Assembly (NCBI GenBank): GCA_934281515.1
Contig: CAKQXG010000078.1
Coordinates: 1 to 9,271, forward strand
Direction of reading: 5' to 3'
DNA length: 9,271 bases
Origin: an uncultured Clostridia bacterium
GTDB lineage: Bacteria; Bacillota; Clostridia; Christensenellales; CAG-314
The notes under the pieces are model-generated. The model did not search any database and had not been told where the DNA came from. It saw only the letters and a program-made list of their open reading frames with translations. The translations under genes were made by a program, and so were the position numbers. The stretch's first letter is position 1. Each line of letters opens with the position of its first letter. Positions 1 through 8,300 of the stretch are shown in pieces.

Positions 1-2
1 CC

Positions 3-2438
3 GATCCGCACGTGTTCAAGATAGGTATAGTGGGATTCGGCTTTGACAACAAGTTGATCTCGGGTCTTACAAACGACGTGTCGGCTGTACTGGACGCATA
101 CAATTCGGCAGACAGACAAACTGAAGACAACGAGGCAACCGACATCGCCTCGGCTGTAAATTACGCTTCTACTTTGTTTACAAACAAGCAATCGGCAAAG
201 ATAGTGGTAGTCAGCGACGGTTTCGAAACCGACGGCAATGCAATGTCGGCTGTGCGAAACGCAGTGGCGGAGGGCATCAGAGTGGACACGGTGTGTCTTG
301 CTTCGCCCGAAGACGACGACTTGCTTTCGCTTGTTTCTTGCGAAACGCCCGATTACAACGTTGCCGAAAGAGAAACGTTTATACTCAAACTGACGGTCAA
401 CAATTCTTCCGACAAAACGATTGCTTCCGACATAAGGCTGTTTGACAACGGCGAAGAGGCAACTAAAATAAGTGCGGAAATCAAGCCCGGCACACAGGTT
501 GTCGAAATGGAACACGCGCTTGTCGGCGAAGGCTTGCATTCCCTCAGCTTCCGTCTTACCTCAAACGAAAAAGAAGTTTCGGAGCAAAATAACTTGTTGT
601 ACACCTACATGTTGCTCAACAAGTACGACAATGTACTTATAATCGAGGGCTTTGCGGGAGAGTCGACCAAGATTGTCGAGTTGTTGGAGGACTACGAAGT
701 AAAGACGATTTACATCGGTTCGCAGGAAATGCCCACAACTCTCGACGAATTGCGCGCCTACGACGAAATTATACTCAACAACGTATCCAATGCCGACTTG
801 TTGAAGTACGACGGACTGGACGAATTGCTCAATACCTATGTGTATGAGGTGGGCGGCGGCTTGTTTACCATCGGCGGCAACGAAAAATTGCTCGACGCAG
901 ACAACAAACCGGTACCACATGCCTACAACCGCAGCGATATGGAAGGCAGTTTGTACCAACAAATGTTGCCCGTGCAAGTCATCGACTACACTCCGCCGTT
1001 AGGCGTATATCTGGTGTTGGACGTTTCGGGCAGTATGCAAAAGCTTATACAGGACGTCAAAAACACGGCGTTGACGATAATCTCCGACTACACGTGTTTA
1101 AGCGAACGCGACTACTGCGGTATCATGCAGTTTGCAGATGACCCCGAAACGATAACGTCCAAGCCAATACCCGTCACGCGTCAGTCGGATTTGAAGTATG
1201 CCATTTCGCAAATTACTGACGAGAGCGTAGGACAAAGTACGATATTCGCTCCTACGATAGAGTACGCCGCGCGAGAGCTTAAATCGCTCAACGCCAACGG
1301 TTACATCGAAAAGATGCACATCGTCATGGTTACCGACGGTTTGGCCGGCGACGTTGACCAAGCGAAGGCAGACATCGAACAGTACACCGAAGAGGGTATC
1401 ACATTCTCCTACCTGGTATTGTCCGATGGGGCGAACGGTAAAAGCCACTGGGATACGCTCATTGATGAGGGCAAAATAAATTGGATCGAGTTTAAGGATT
1501 CCGCTGACCTTACCGACAAAGTAAAGGACGATTTGCGCGTCCCCGAAATCAAGGAAGTTTCCGTTAAGGAATTTACTCCCAAAGTAAACTCGTCGTCCAC
1601 CTACGCAAGCTTGTTCGGCAGCGAAACGTTGCCGTCGCTGGGCGGTTTCTATGGCGCAAAGGCTCGCGAAGGAACAGCCGTGTTGTACGGCGACTACAAC
1701 GTGCCTGTGTATGCCGAGTGGAAGTACGGCTTGGGTACCGTCGGCAGTTTTATGTGTGACTTAAACGGAAACTGGTCGACAGGATTTGTTGCCAACGACG
1801 TAGGTCGCAAGTTTTTGCTTACGGCAATCAACAAGGTGTTTCCCACGTCGGACATTCGTCCGCAGGAAATAACCGCAGCCGTACGTGACGACAACTTTAC
1901 CGCAAATATCTCGGTAAAGACAAAAACGGACTTGAAAACAGGCGAAACGATTGTCATTTCTTCCGACATACTCGACAGCAACGACTTCCGTATTACGCAG
2001 CCCGACGCAAAAAGCGGTTACAACAGGGCGAGCGTGTACACTCGTCAAAGCGGCGTGTATGCCATTACGATACGCAAGCTTGCCGCAGACGGCACGGAAC
2101 TTGCAAGCAAAGTGGTGTACAGGGTGTTTTCCTACTCCAAGGAATTTGCTCCCGTCGACGACATCGAAGTCGGTTCCGAGTTGCTTGCGCAAATGGCTCA
2201 GGCGGGCGGCGGCAATACCCAAAGCGCAACCGACGGCAGGTTTGATCCTTCTCTTGCATTCGAAGGGTTTATCACAAGTATTCCCAAGAGTTTTGACCCT
2301 CGTTGGCTGTTTATGATTCTTGCGCTGGTGTGCTTCCTTATCGACATTGCCGTGCGTAAGTTCAAGTTTAAGTGGCCTCACGAAATCATTCGCGACGCCA
2401 AAGCAAAAAAAGCAGAGGAAAAAAACAAAGCAAACTGA
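3..2438 (+). CDS. Membrane-anchored double-VWA protein with GATase1-like domain (5' partial)
   Basis: The frame is open from base 3, so the true start lies upstream; the GTG at 12 is used here only as residue 1 for numbering. Order of domains: the end of a first VWA domain (Thr43, SDG at 68-70; its DxSxS motif must lie outside the window), a CARDB-like beta domain (about 115-205), the first part of a GATase1-like domain (about 207-290, ending GGGLFTIGG), a second VWA (about 331-500) with a full MIDAS metal site (D337-x-S339-x-S341, T410, D442), then the rest of the GATase-like fold (W570 in EWKYGLGTVGSF), a beta region, one transmembrane helix (765-781) and a Lys-rich tail. No amidotransferase catalytic Cys is evident, so the GATase fold is probably structural. 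By family analogy it is a membrane protein whose VWA domains face outside and bind partners through a divalent metal. Related proteins often sit near MoxR/DUF58 genes, which cannot be checked here. Partner and function are unknown. Confidence 0.88.
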   Translation, partial: DPHVFKIGIVGFGFDNKLISGLTNDVSAVLDAYNSADRQTEDNEATDIASAVNYASTLFTNKQSAKIVVVSDGFETDGNAMSAVRNAVAEGIRVDTVCLASPEDDDLLSLVSCETPDYNVAERETFILKLTVNNSSDKTIASDIRLFDNGEEATKISAEIKPGTQVVEMEHALVGEGLHSLSFRLTSNEKEVSEQNNLLYTYMLLNKYDNVLIIEGFAGESTKIVELLEDYEVKTIYIGSQEMPTTLDELRAYDEIILNNVSNADLLKYDGLDELLNTYVYEVGGGLFTIGGNEKLLDADNKPVPHAYNRSDMEGSLYQQMLPVQVIDYTPPLGVYLVLDVSGSMQKLIQDVKNTALTIISDYTCLSERDYCGIMQFADDPETITSKPIPVTRQSDLKYAISQITDESVGQSTIFAPTIEYAARELKSLNANGYIEKMHIVMVTDGLAGDVDQAKADIEQYTEEGITFSYLVLSDGANGKSHWDTLIDEGKINWIEFKDSADLTDKVKDDLRVPEIKEVSVKEFTPKVNSSSTYASLFGSETLPSLGGFYGAKAREGTAVLYGDYNVPVYAEWKYGLGTVGSFMCDLNGNWSTGFVANDVGRKFLLTAINKVFPTSDIRPQEITAAVRDDNFTANISVKTKTDLKTGETIVISSDILDSNDFRITQPDAKSGYNRASVYTRQSGVYAITIRKLAADGTELASKVVYRVFSYSKEFAPVDDIEVGSELLAQMAQAGGGNTQSATDGRFDPSLAFEGFITSIPKSFDPRWLFMILALVCFLIDIAVRKFKFKWPHEIIRDAKAKKAEEKNKAN

Positions 2439-2443
2439 TAAAC

Positions 2444-2460
2444 GGCGATATATGTTCGCC
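2444..2460 (+). other. Small hairpin between gene 1 and gene 2
   Basis: A perfect 5-bp stem, GGCGA (2444-2448) with TCGCC (2456-2460), has a 7-nt loop. It begins 5 nt after the first gene's stop and sits just upstream of the ribosome binding site of the next gene. The T5 run at 2471-2475 does not directly follow the stem, so it is not a convincing intrinsic terminator. It may be chance, an mRNA processing site, or a weak translation modulator. The in-frame ATG at 2452 lies across the loop. Confidence 0.2.
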
Positions 2461-2466
2461 CCAAAC

Positions 2467-2470
2467 GGAG
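2467..2470 (+). promoter_or_regulatory. Ribosome binding site deciding the start of the LRR lipoprotein gene
   Basis: GGAG lies 5 nt before the ATG at 2476, a somewhat short spacing. The same frame stays open upstream to 2320, and another in-frame ATG is at 2452, but neither has a purine-rich site before it. Starting at 2476 also gives a clean lipoprotein signal peptide with positive residues at 2, 5 and 6, whereas the longer forms put unrelated sequence, overlapping the previous gene, before it. Confidence 0.6.
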
Positions 2471-2475
2471 TTTTT

Positions 2476-5313
2476 ATGAAAATATTACGGCGGATTCCAA
2501 TAGTTGTGACGGCAATCTTGCTTGTGGTGTTTGTGGCAGGTTGCTCGGGCATGAAGCTAGACAGTCCTACTGGGCTTGCCGTGGACGAAACCAAGTCGGT
2601 ACCTTTGTTGACTTGGAACGAAGTTCCCGACGCCACCTACTACAAATTGAATATTTCGTCCAAAAACGGTACCAATCGTACCGTAACCGTAGCCAAAGCC
2701 TACTATTCGTTGCTCAACATCGACAGCGGCGACTACGTGTTTAAGGTGCAGGCACTCGACGCCAAGGGTAACTACATGGCTTCGGCATGGTCGGACGGAC
2801 TCAATTACGTTATGCAACCGTCAAGCGGACTTGTATACACGCTGACAAACGCCAACACCGAGTACGTCGTCAGCGGAATCGGCACGGCGAGGGGCAACGT
2901 GGTTGTCGGCAACGAATATCGCGGCAAACCCGTCACGGCAATTGCCGACCGAGCATTCTACGGCAAAAGCGCGCTTACCGGCATTACGATCAGCGCAAAC
3001 GTCAAATCGATAGGCAAGTACGCTTTTACGGGTTGTTCCAACTTGCAAACGGTCACCTTCGAGGGCAGTCCGACAACGATTGGCGACTACGCTTTTCAAA
3101 GTTGCAGCGCCCTGACGAGTATAGAATTGCCCGACAGCATAACGGAAATCGGCAAATACACGTTCCGCTATTGCAGACACTTGACTTCAGTCAAACTGGG
3201 GTTGTCAACTACCACAATCGGCGAAGAAGCCTTTATGCAATGCACTTCGCTTGCGGCAATCGAGTTTCCCGACTCCGTCACATACATCGGACCAAGCGCA
3301 TTCGGCTCTTGCGAAGCGTTGACAAATGTGGAAATCGGCAAAAACGTAACGGAAATCGGCAAGTCGGCGTTTGTGTCGGCATCGTCGTTGGAACGTATCA
3401 CATTCGGCAAGTCTTTGCGGATTATCGGCGAGGGTGCGTTTGAAAAGTGCGTAAAACTTACTTCGATACAAATCCCTAGCAACGTAACGACAATATCCGA
3501 CTCGGCTTTTTACGATTGCACGTCGCTTGCCGAAGTTACCCTTGGCGACGGGAAGGAAAACGGTATTACATCCATCGGTCAGTATGCGTTTTACAACACC
3601 AAACTGTATCAAAACGGCATCAACGGCGTGTACTACGTAGGCAACTGGGTGTTTGACACCGACGCTTCCGTTGTCGGCGGCTCCGGCAAAGGCGACCTTA
3701 CGGTGCGCGACGGCACGGTGGGTATTGCAGATTCGGCATTCCGCAACAGAAAATCGGGATTTGAGTCGTTGTATCTCCCCGACACCGTGAAATATATCGG
3801 TAAAAGTGCCTTTCGAGGTTGTTCTCTCTTGCTACGTATTGACTTGGGCAACGGAGTGAAAGTTATCGGCGAAAGCGCATTCCGCGATTGCGTTCAATTG
3901 GGCGGCGGAACAATCATTCTCGGCGACAGCCTGGAAAAAATCGAAAAATACGCCTTTGGCGGTTGTGAGCATTTCGGCGATCCTACCTACCTCAATGGCT
4001 TCAACAAAAACTTCACCTTGCCTTCTACGGTACGTGAGATAGGCAGGGACGCATTTAAGGACAGCGGCTTTTGGAAGAAGTCCAAAACGCTTGAAGTCTA
4101 CGTAGGCAAATGGCTTGTGGGCTACAAAAAGTCGGACAGCAGCGCCACGCAACAAGTTGCCATTACCGGCGGTACGATCGGTATTGCCGACTACGCATTT
4201 TACAAACGCGCAAACTTCAACACCGTTACCATTCCCGAGAGCCTTAAATATATCGGCGAGGCTGCGTTTGCGGAATGCTCCGGATTGAATATCGTTGACA
4301 TAAACAAGTTTTGCGAACTTGAAGAAATCCCCGACTACGCGTTTTATAAATGCGAGTCGTTGGTCGACATCATTTTGCCGTCGACGGTTACACGCATCGG
4401 ACGTTCGGCATTTTACAAAAGCGGACTGATGATTGCCAATATCGTAAGAGATGTGGAATCAATCGGCGACTACGCCTACTACGGATGCGAGAAGCTCAAA
4501 ACAGTCAACTTCGAGACTGTCGGCAACAAACTCAAATCAATCGGCAACTACGCTTTCGGCGGCGCAAGCAGCCTGGAAACGATTGCTCTTCCCGACGGCG
4601 TAACTACGCTTGGCAACAACGTGTTTACGCGGTGTACTTCTCTCAAACAAGTAGAACTGGGCAACAGCCTGACGAGTATGGGCAGCGCGGTGTTCGCATC
4701 TTGTACTTCGCTTAAAGAAGTCGCATTGCCGTCCACACTCAAACAACTTCCCGAGCGCACTTTTTACAAGTGTTCGGCGTTGACTACCGTCAAAGCCGAC
4801 GGCATTACAAGGATTGACAAGTATGCGTTTTACCGTTGTTCGTCGCTCAGCGAAGTAACTTTGCCTCAGGATTTGACCTACATTGGCGACTACGCATTTT
4901 ACCGTTGCGGACTTAAACAAGTGTACATTTACGACGAGTTGACCGAGATGGGCGCACATGTGTTCAACGGTAACTCCTCGCTTACGATATACTTGCAGTC
5001 AAGCGAGATTCCCGATGGTTGGAGCGCACGTTGGAATTCGGCGTTCCGTCCTACATTGGTCGGTTGCGAGTTTGCTTCGGACGACGACGGAACATACGTC
5101 GTTTCCTTTACCAAAGACAGCGATACATTGCTCAACTTCAACTTGTCCGTCGGTTCTTCCGCCGTTTACAGCGATCCCGTCAGACAGGGCTACGTCTTTG
5201 GCGGTTGGCAAGCCGACGACGGCGAAACCTCGGTGGTATACACCACAAATCAATTGACGGAGGTTTCCGACGGCACCCGATTGATTGCGATATGGAACAA
5301 GATTGACGACTAA
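2476..5313 (+). CDS. Surface lipoprotein: FN3-like domain, BspA-type LRR array, C-terminal InlB-B-like repeat
   Basis: This 945-residue protein starts with a type II signal peptide: basic MKILRR, a hydrophobic core and the lipobox VAGC with lipidation at Cys23, so it should be anchored to the outer face of the membrane. Residues about 31-113 resemble a fibronectin type III domain (LTWNEVPDATYYKL, then SAWSDG). From about 150 to 843 there are roughly 27 BspA-type (LRR_5) repeats of about 23 residues, pattern IGxxAFxxCxxLxxIxLPxxVxx. Residues about 872-945 form an InlB-B/Flg_new-type unit (GYVFGGW at 905-911, then AIW), the module that also opens the next gene's product. Two related non-LRR insertions interrupt the array. 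BspA-family proteins are known as adhesins and host- or matrix-binding surface proteins; binding here is inferred and the ligand is unknown. About 20 Cys sit at the repeat Cys position, which is usual for this family. The gene follows the VWA gene by 37 nt, so co-transcription is likely. Confidence 0.92.
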   Translation: MKILRRIPIVVTAILLVVFVAGCSGMKLDSPTGLAVDETKSVPLLTWNEVPDATYYKLNISSKNGTNRTVTVAKAYYSLLNIDSGDYVFKVQALDAKGNYMASAWSDGLNYVMQPSSGLVYTLTNANTEYVVSGIGTARGNVVVGNEYRGKPVTAIADRAFYGKSALTGITISANVKSIGKYAFTGCSNLQTVTFEGSPTTIGDYAFQSCSALTSIELPDSITEIGKYTFRYCRHLTSVKLGLSTTTIGEEAFMQCTSLAAIEFPDSVTYIGPSAFGSCEALTNVEIGKNVTEIGKSAFVSASSLERITFGKSLRIIGEGAFEKCVKLTSIQIPSNVTTISDSAFYDCTSLAEVTLGDGKENGITSIGQYAFYNTKLYQNGINGVYYVGNWVFDTDASVVGGSGKGDLTVRDGTVGIADSAFRNRKSGFESLYLPDTVKYIGKSAFRGCSLLLRIDLGNGVKVIGESAFRDCVQLGGGTIILGDSLEKIEKYAFGGCEHFGDPTYLNGFNKNFTLPSTVREIGRDAFKDSGFWKKSKTLEVYVGKWLVGYKKSDSSATQQVAITGGTIGIADYAFYKRANFNTVTIPESLKYIGEAAFAECSGLNIVDINKFCELEEIPDYAFYKCESLVDIILPSTVTRIGRSAFYKSGLMIANIVRDVESIGDYAYYGCEKLKTVNFETVGNKLKSIGNYAFGGASSLETIALPDGVTTLGNNVFTRCTSLKQVELGNSLTSMGSAVFASCTSLKEVALPSTLKQLPERTFYKCSALTTVKADGITRIDKYAFYRCSSLSEVTLPQDLTYIGDYAFYRCGLKQVYIYDELTEMGAHVFNGNSSLTIYLQSSEIPDGWSARWNSAFRPTLVGCEFASDDDGTYVVSFTKDSDTLLNFNLSVGSSAVYSDPVRQGYVFGGWQADDGETSVVYTTNQLTEVSDGTRLIAIWNKIDD
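3622..3741 (+). repeat. Insertion module copy 1 inside the LRR array
   Basis: Residues 383-422 break the LRR rhythm with a segment that starts NGVYYVGNWVFD, runs through a Gly/Asp-rich stretch, and returns to the array with GTVGIADSAF. The second copy (4090-4200) has the same order: VYVGKWLVGY, a polar stretch, then GTIGIADYAF. The similarity continues into the next LRR unit (TVKYIGKSAF against SLKYIGEAAF). Similar segments occur in other clostridial BspA-like proteins as I recall them; the function is unknown. Confidence 0.7.
4090..4200 (+). repeat. Insertion module copy 2 inside the LRR array
   Basis: Residues 539-575 are the partner of the module at 3622-3741, lying 156 codons downstream. 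Both copies follow an AF-containing LRR unit that lacks the usual Cys (YAFYNTKLY and DAFKDSGFW), and both end in a G-T-x-G-I-A-D-x-A-F return motif. The arrangement suggests that a block of LRR units plus the insertion was duplicated together, and that the intervening units diverged afterwards. Confidence 0.7.
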
Positions 5314-5321
5314 CTTACATC

Positions 5322-5349
5322 GGTGCGTTCTTGTGCGGCAACGCGCACC
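5322..5349 (+). other. Possible hairpin in the gap before the third gene
   Basis: GGTGCG (5322-5327) can pair with CGCACC (5344-5349), and an alternative 5-bp stem GTGCG (5333-5337) with CGCAC (5344-5348) competes for the same 3' arm. No T-run follows, so it is not a standard terminator. The rest of the 74-nt gap (5314-5387) holds only the ribosome binding site; I see no convincing -35/-10 pair. The structure may be chance or may mark mRNA processing between the two lipoprotein genes. Confidence 0.25.
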
Positions 5350-5371
5350 CCGACGCACACGACAGCCTTAC

Positions 5372-5378
5372 AGGAGGG
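5372..5378 (+). promoter_or_regulatory. Strong Shine-Dalgarno site of the third gene
   Basis: AGGAGGG lies 9 nt before the ATG at 5388. This near-perfect match to the anti-Shine-Dalgarno sequence fixes the start, which is followed at once by a lipoprotein signal peptide. It is clearly stronger than the GGAG of the preceding gene and suggests higher translation of this third protein. Confidence 0.85.
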
Positions 5379-5387
5379 CAGTAACAA

Positions 5388-8300
5388 ATGAACAAAACTA
5401 CAAAATTGCTTTCGACAATAGTACTTGCCGCAATAGTGTTGGCGGCATGCCTGACGCTTGTCGCATGCAACGACAAGGTAAACAACTACTTTGTCACCTA
5501 CGACGGAAACACGATCACCGTATCCGGCAAAAAGGGCGAAGCGGTGTCTTTTCCGAAAGCCGAACGCGACGGCTATCTGTTTGACGGTTGGTACACGTCG
5601 GAAAACTTCGACGGCAACGCTGTCGACAGCGCAGTGTTCGGTGAGGAAACAACATACTACGCCAAGTGGGCAGAGGCCTGCACGGTAACATTGCAACCCG
5701 AGGGAGGCGTTCTCGACGCAACTACCGTTGTAATCAAAAAGGGTGCAAACATTTTGCAGTCGCTTGCCGACTATACTCCCGTCAAAGGCAGTTTGCAGTT
5801 TGGCGGTTGGTTCGAAGGCGACAGACAAGTTTCCGCAAACGACACTGCCGACAAGGGTAGCTTGACTCTTTCCGCACGTTACAAGGCGGCATACACGGTC
5901 AATGTGTATCTTCAACGCGCCGAGGGCGACGAGTACGACTATACGGAGAAGTATGCCGAAGGTTACGCCTTTGTAGAAGAAGACTTCTTCCCCGACATAA
6001 CTATTGACGGATTTGCCGTTTCGGCAGACGACGTCGATGACATCATGATCTCCGAGGACTCTTCCAAAAACGTATTTAACCTGCATTTTTCTCGTAATAC
6101 CTACGAAGTGGCGGTGTACGAAAGCTATCCCTTGGGTGGGGCAGCTACGCTTGTCGGCAAACAAACTTACCGCTACGGCGCAACGGATTTCCTCCCCGAC
6201 ACGGAGTACACCTACGAAGGCTATCTGATGCTCGGTTGGGCTACCGGACAAGGCGCAACCTACACCGATCTTATCGGCGACGACTATGTGCTTAACAGCA
6301 ACATTTCGTTGTATCCGTTGTGGGAAGCAGGCTACACCGACATGTTCTCGGGAGAGGACTACATCTTCCTCAAACACGACGCCGACAACAGTGCGATTCT
6401 TCTGCGCGGCGGCATTCAAATCGAAGGAACATACGACAGTCGCTACGACATGTACATTTTCGAAAGCCCGGTTGCAGACGGTATCAAGGTACGTGCCAAG
6501 ATTGACGGCGAACACTTTATCTACTACGCTAACCGTGCTAACAGCTACAAGTTGGTAGAAGGGCTAAACACTCTCAACGACGACGTCACGCTGTATCTGG
6601 ACAACGAAAACGGCGCAAGATACTACGACAGCAAGAACGGTATAACGAAGTCGGGTACCTACACGATCGACGAAACCGGCTTGTACATTGCCACATTCGA
6701 ACCCACGGAAGAAGGCGGCGAAAAAACGTCCTTTGCATTTATCATCGGCACGTTGGGCGGCACACCCGCATTCCGCATCCGCGGCGATGAGAGCCAATAC
6801 GGCGAAATTACTCGTCGCGCGGCATACTATCCCAGAATGACCTTCAACGGTTTCGGCACCGTGCTTGTAACCGTGCAGGATCAGTCGGCCACATACACCT
6901 ACACCGTAGGTCAATCCACCGACAACAATGGCAAAAAAGTGGTGTTTTACAACATTTCCACGGGTCAAAGCACGCTTTGCGTCAAGGTAAACGACTACAA
7001 CGGCACATTCGGCTACGACTACTACGAACCCGATTACGATCGCGACTACGGCAAACAAGACGAAACCGGTACAATCCTTACGCTGGACGGCTGCGCAAAG
7101 GCCGTATACAAGAGCGTTGACGGTGAAACCTTCGAGGGAGAATACACTGCTGTTCAATCGATACGTTACGACGTAATCAACAACAGTCAGAAATTCCGCA
7201 CAATCGTCACGGTAAAAGGCAACAACGAAACACGTGTGTACATTTTGTACGTAGACTACCTGCGCAATCCCGCCGGCGAGCCTGTAGGTCTGATACCCGT
7301 ACATTGGTTTGAAGAGGTCGGCGCAGGCTACACCGAAAGACAACTCGTGGACGACAATGGCTACCTTACCGACAGTTACCTTATCGCCGACGGCAACGGT
7401 CGCGCCGCAACCTGGGAGTACATCGACAAGGTGCTCACAAAAACTACCGAAGGTACTTATGAGGCAAACGTCGACGATTACAGCTACCTGTACACCCCCG
7501 ACGATACGACAAATGCGGTTGCCTTTAAGTACAAGACGATGACGCTTGCGTACAGCAACTACAACAGCTATTCGCTCTGTTTTGCGCTTGGCTACACCGA
7601 CGCCGACGGAGCGGAAACCGACCTGTTTGAGCGTTTCCGTACCAAGGGCGCCCAAAGCGGTGCGGAATTGTACAAAAACAGCACATTCGGTATCTACATC
7701 GACGGCGACGGCAAGGTGCTTGTGGGACTTGTCCGCAAGATGACCAATTACTGGGTGTTGACCGACGGACAAGACGGACTGTACCTGTCCTTTGACAACG
7801 ACGATCACGAACGTTTCTATGTGTTGGAACAAGCTCCTCTTGTAATGTACAAACGCGTAGACGGCAAGACCGACGCTAACAGCACCCTTACCGTCAGTTG
7901 GAAGGATCTCGGCGACGGCAAGTACGAAGCGACCTACATTGTAAAAGACGGCGACAACGCAACTACAATCGAGGGTTACTACACGCAAGAGAAGTTGTTC
8001 TTCCCGGGTACATATGCATATCTGTACACATTTACGTCCGACGACGGCGAAACGAAGTTCAAGTTTACCTTTACTCAAAGCGGTTCGAGATACATCTTCG
8101 ATTACTACGAGATTGACAGCGTAATCGAATTTGTCGACTACACCGAGCTGAGGGACGACAACAGCACCGACAGTAAAAACAAGATTACCCTTACAGACGA
8201 ACGTTACGAAGGCAAACTTGTAATAGCGTACTTCGACGGAACAAACACAATCAAGGGTACCTTTGACACCTACACCGAAACGAGCGACGGCGAAACGGTA

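Larger units (their letters stand above)
2923..5004 (+). repeat. BspA-type leucine-rich repeat array (about 27 units, ~69 nt period)
   Basis: Within the lipoprotein gene, the coding sequence repeats a ~23-codon unit whose core reads as I-G-x-x-A-F-x-x-C-x-x-L. Units are diverged at the DNA level, so this is an old protein-level array rather than a recent tandem expansion. By hand I count about 27 units at residues 150-843; a few at the insertions (around residues 365-425 and 525-580) and at the last unit (HVFNGNSSL) are degenerate, so the count may be off by one or two. Confidence 0.88.

Noticed and set aside
2320..2475. N-terminal extension of the LRR lipoprotein gene to 2320 or to the ATG at 2452
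   Set aside because: The extra residues overlap the end of the VWA gene, lack a ribosome binding site and would bury the lipoprotein signal peptide.
2463..2475. AAACGGAGTTTTT as a terminator
   Set aside because: The stem is only 4 bp with a 3-nt loop and it contains the ribosome binding site, so it is far too weak to terminate transcription.
1761..2636. A 291-codon minus-strand open frame spanning the gene 1/gene 2 junction
   Set aside because: It overlaps the recognisable C-terminus of the VWA protein and the signal peptide of the next gene, and its product shows no domain.
2923..5004. The ~69-nt periodicity considered as a CRISPR or DNA satellite
   Set aside because: The units are diverged at the DNA level and in perfect coding frame; the period is that of a BspA-type LRR protein.
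5310..6515. A 401-codon minus-strand open frame
   Set aside because: It has the same register and cause as the larger antisense frame, while the sense strand encodes a clear signal peptide and InlB-B-like units with a strong ribosome binding site.
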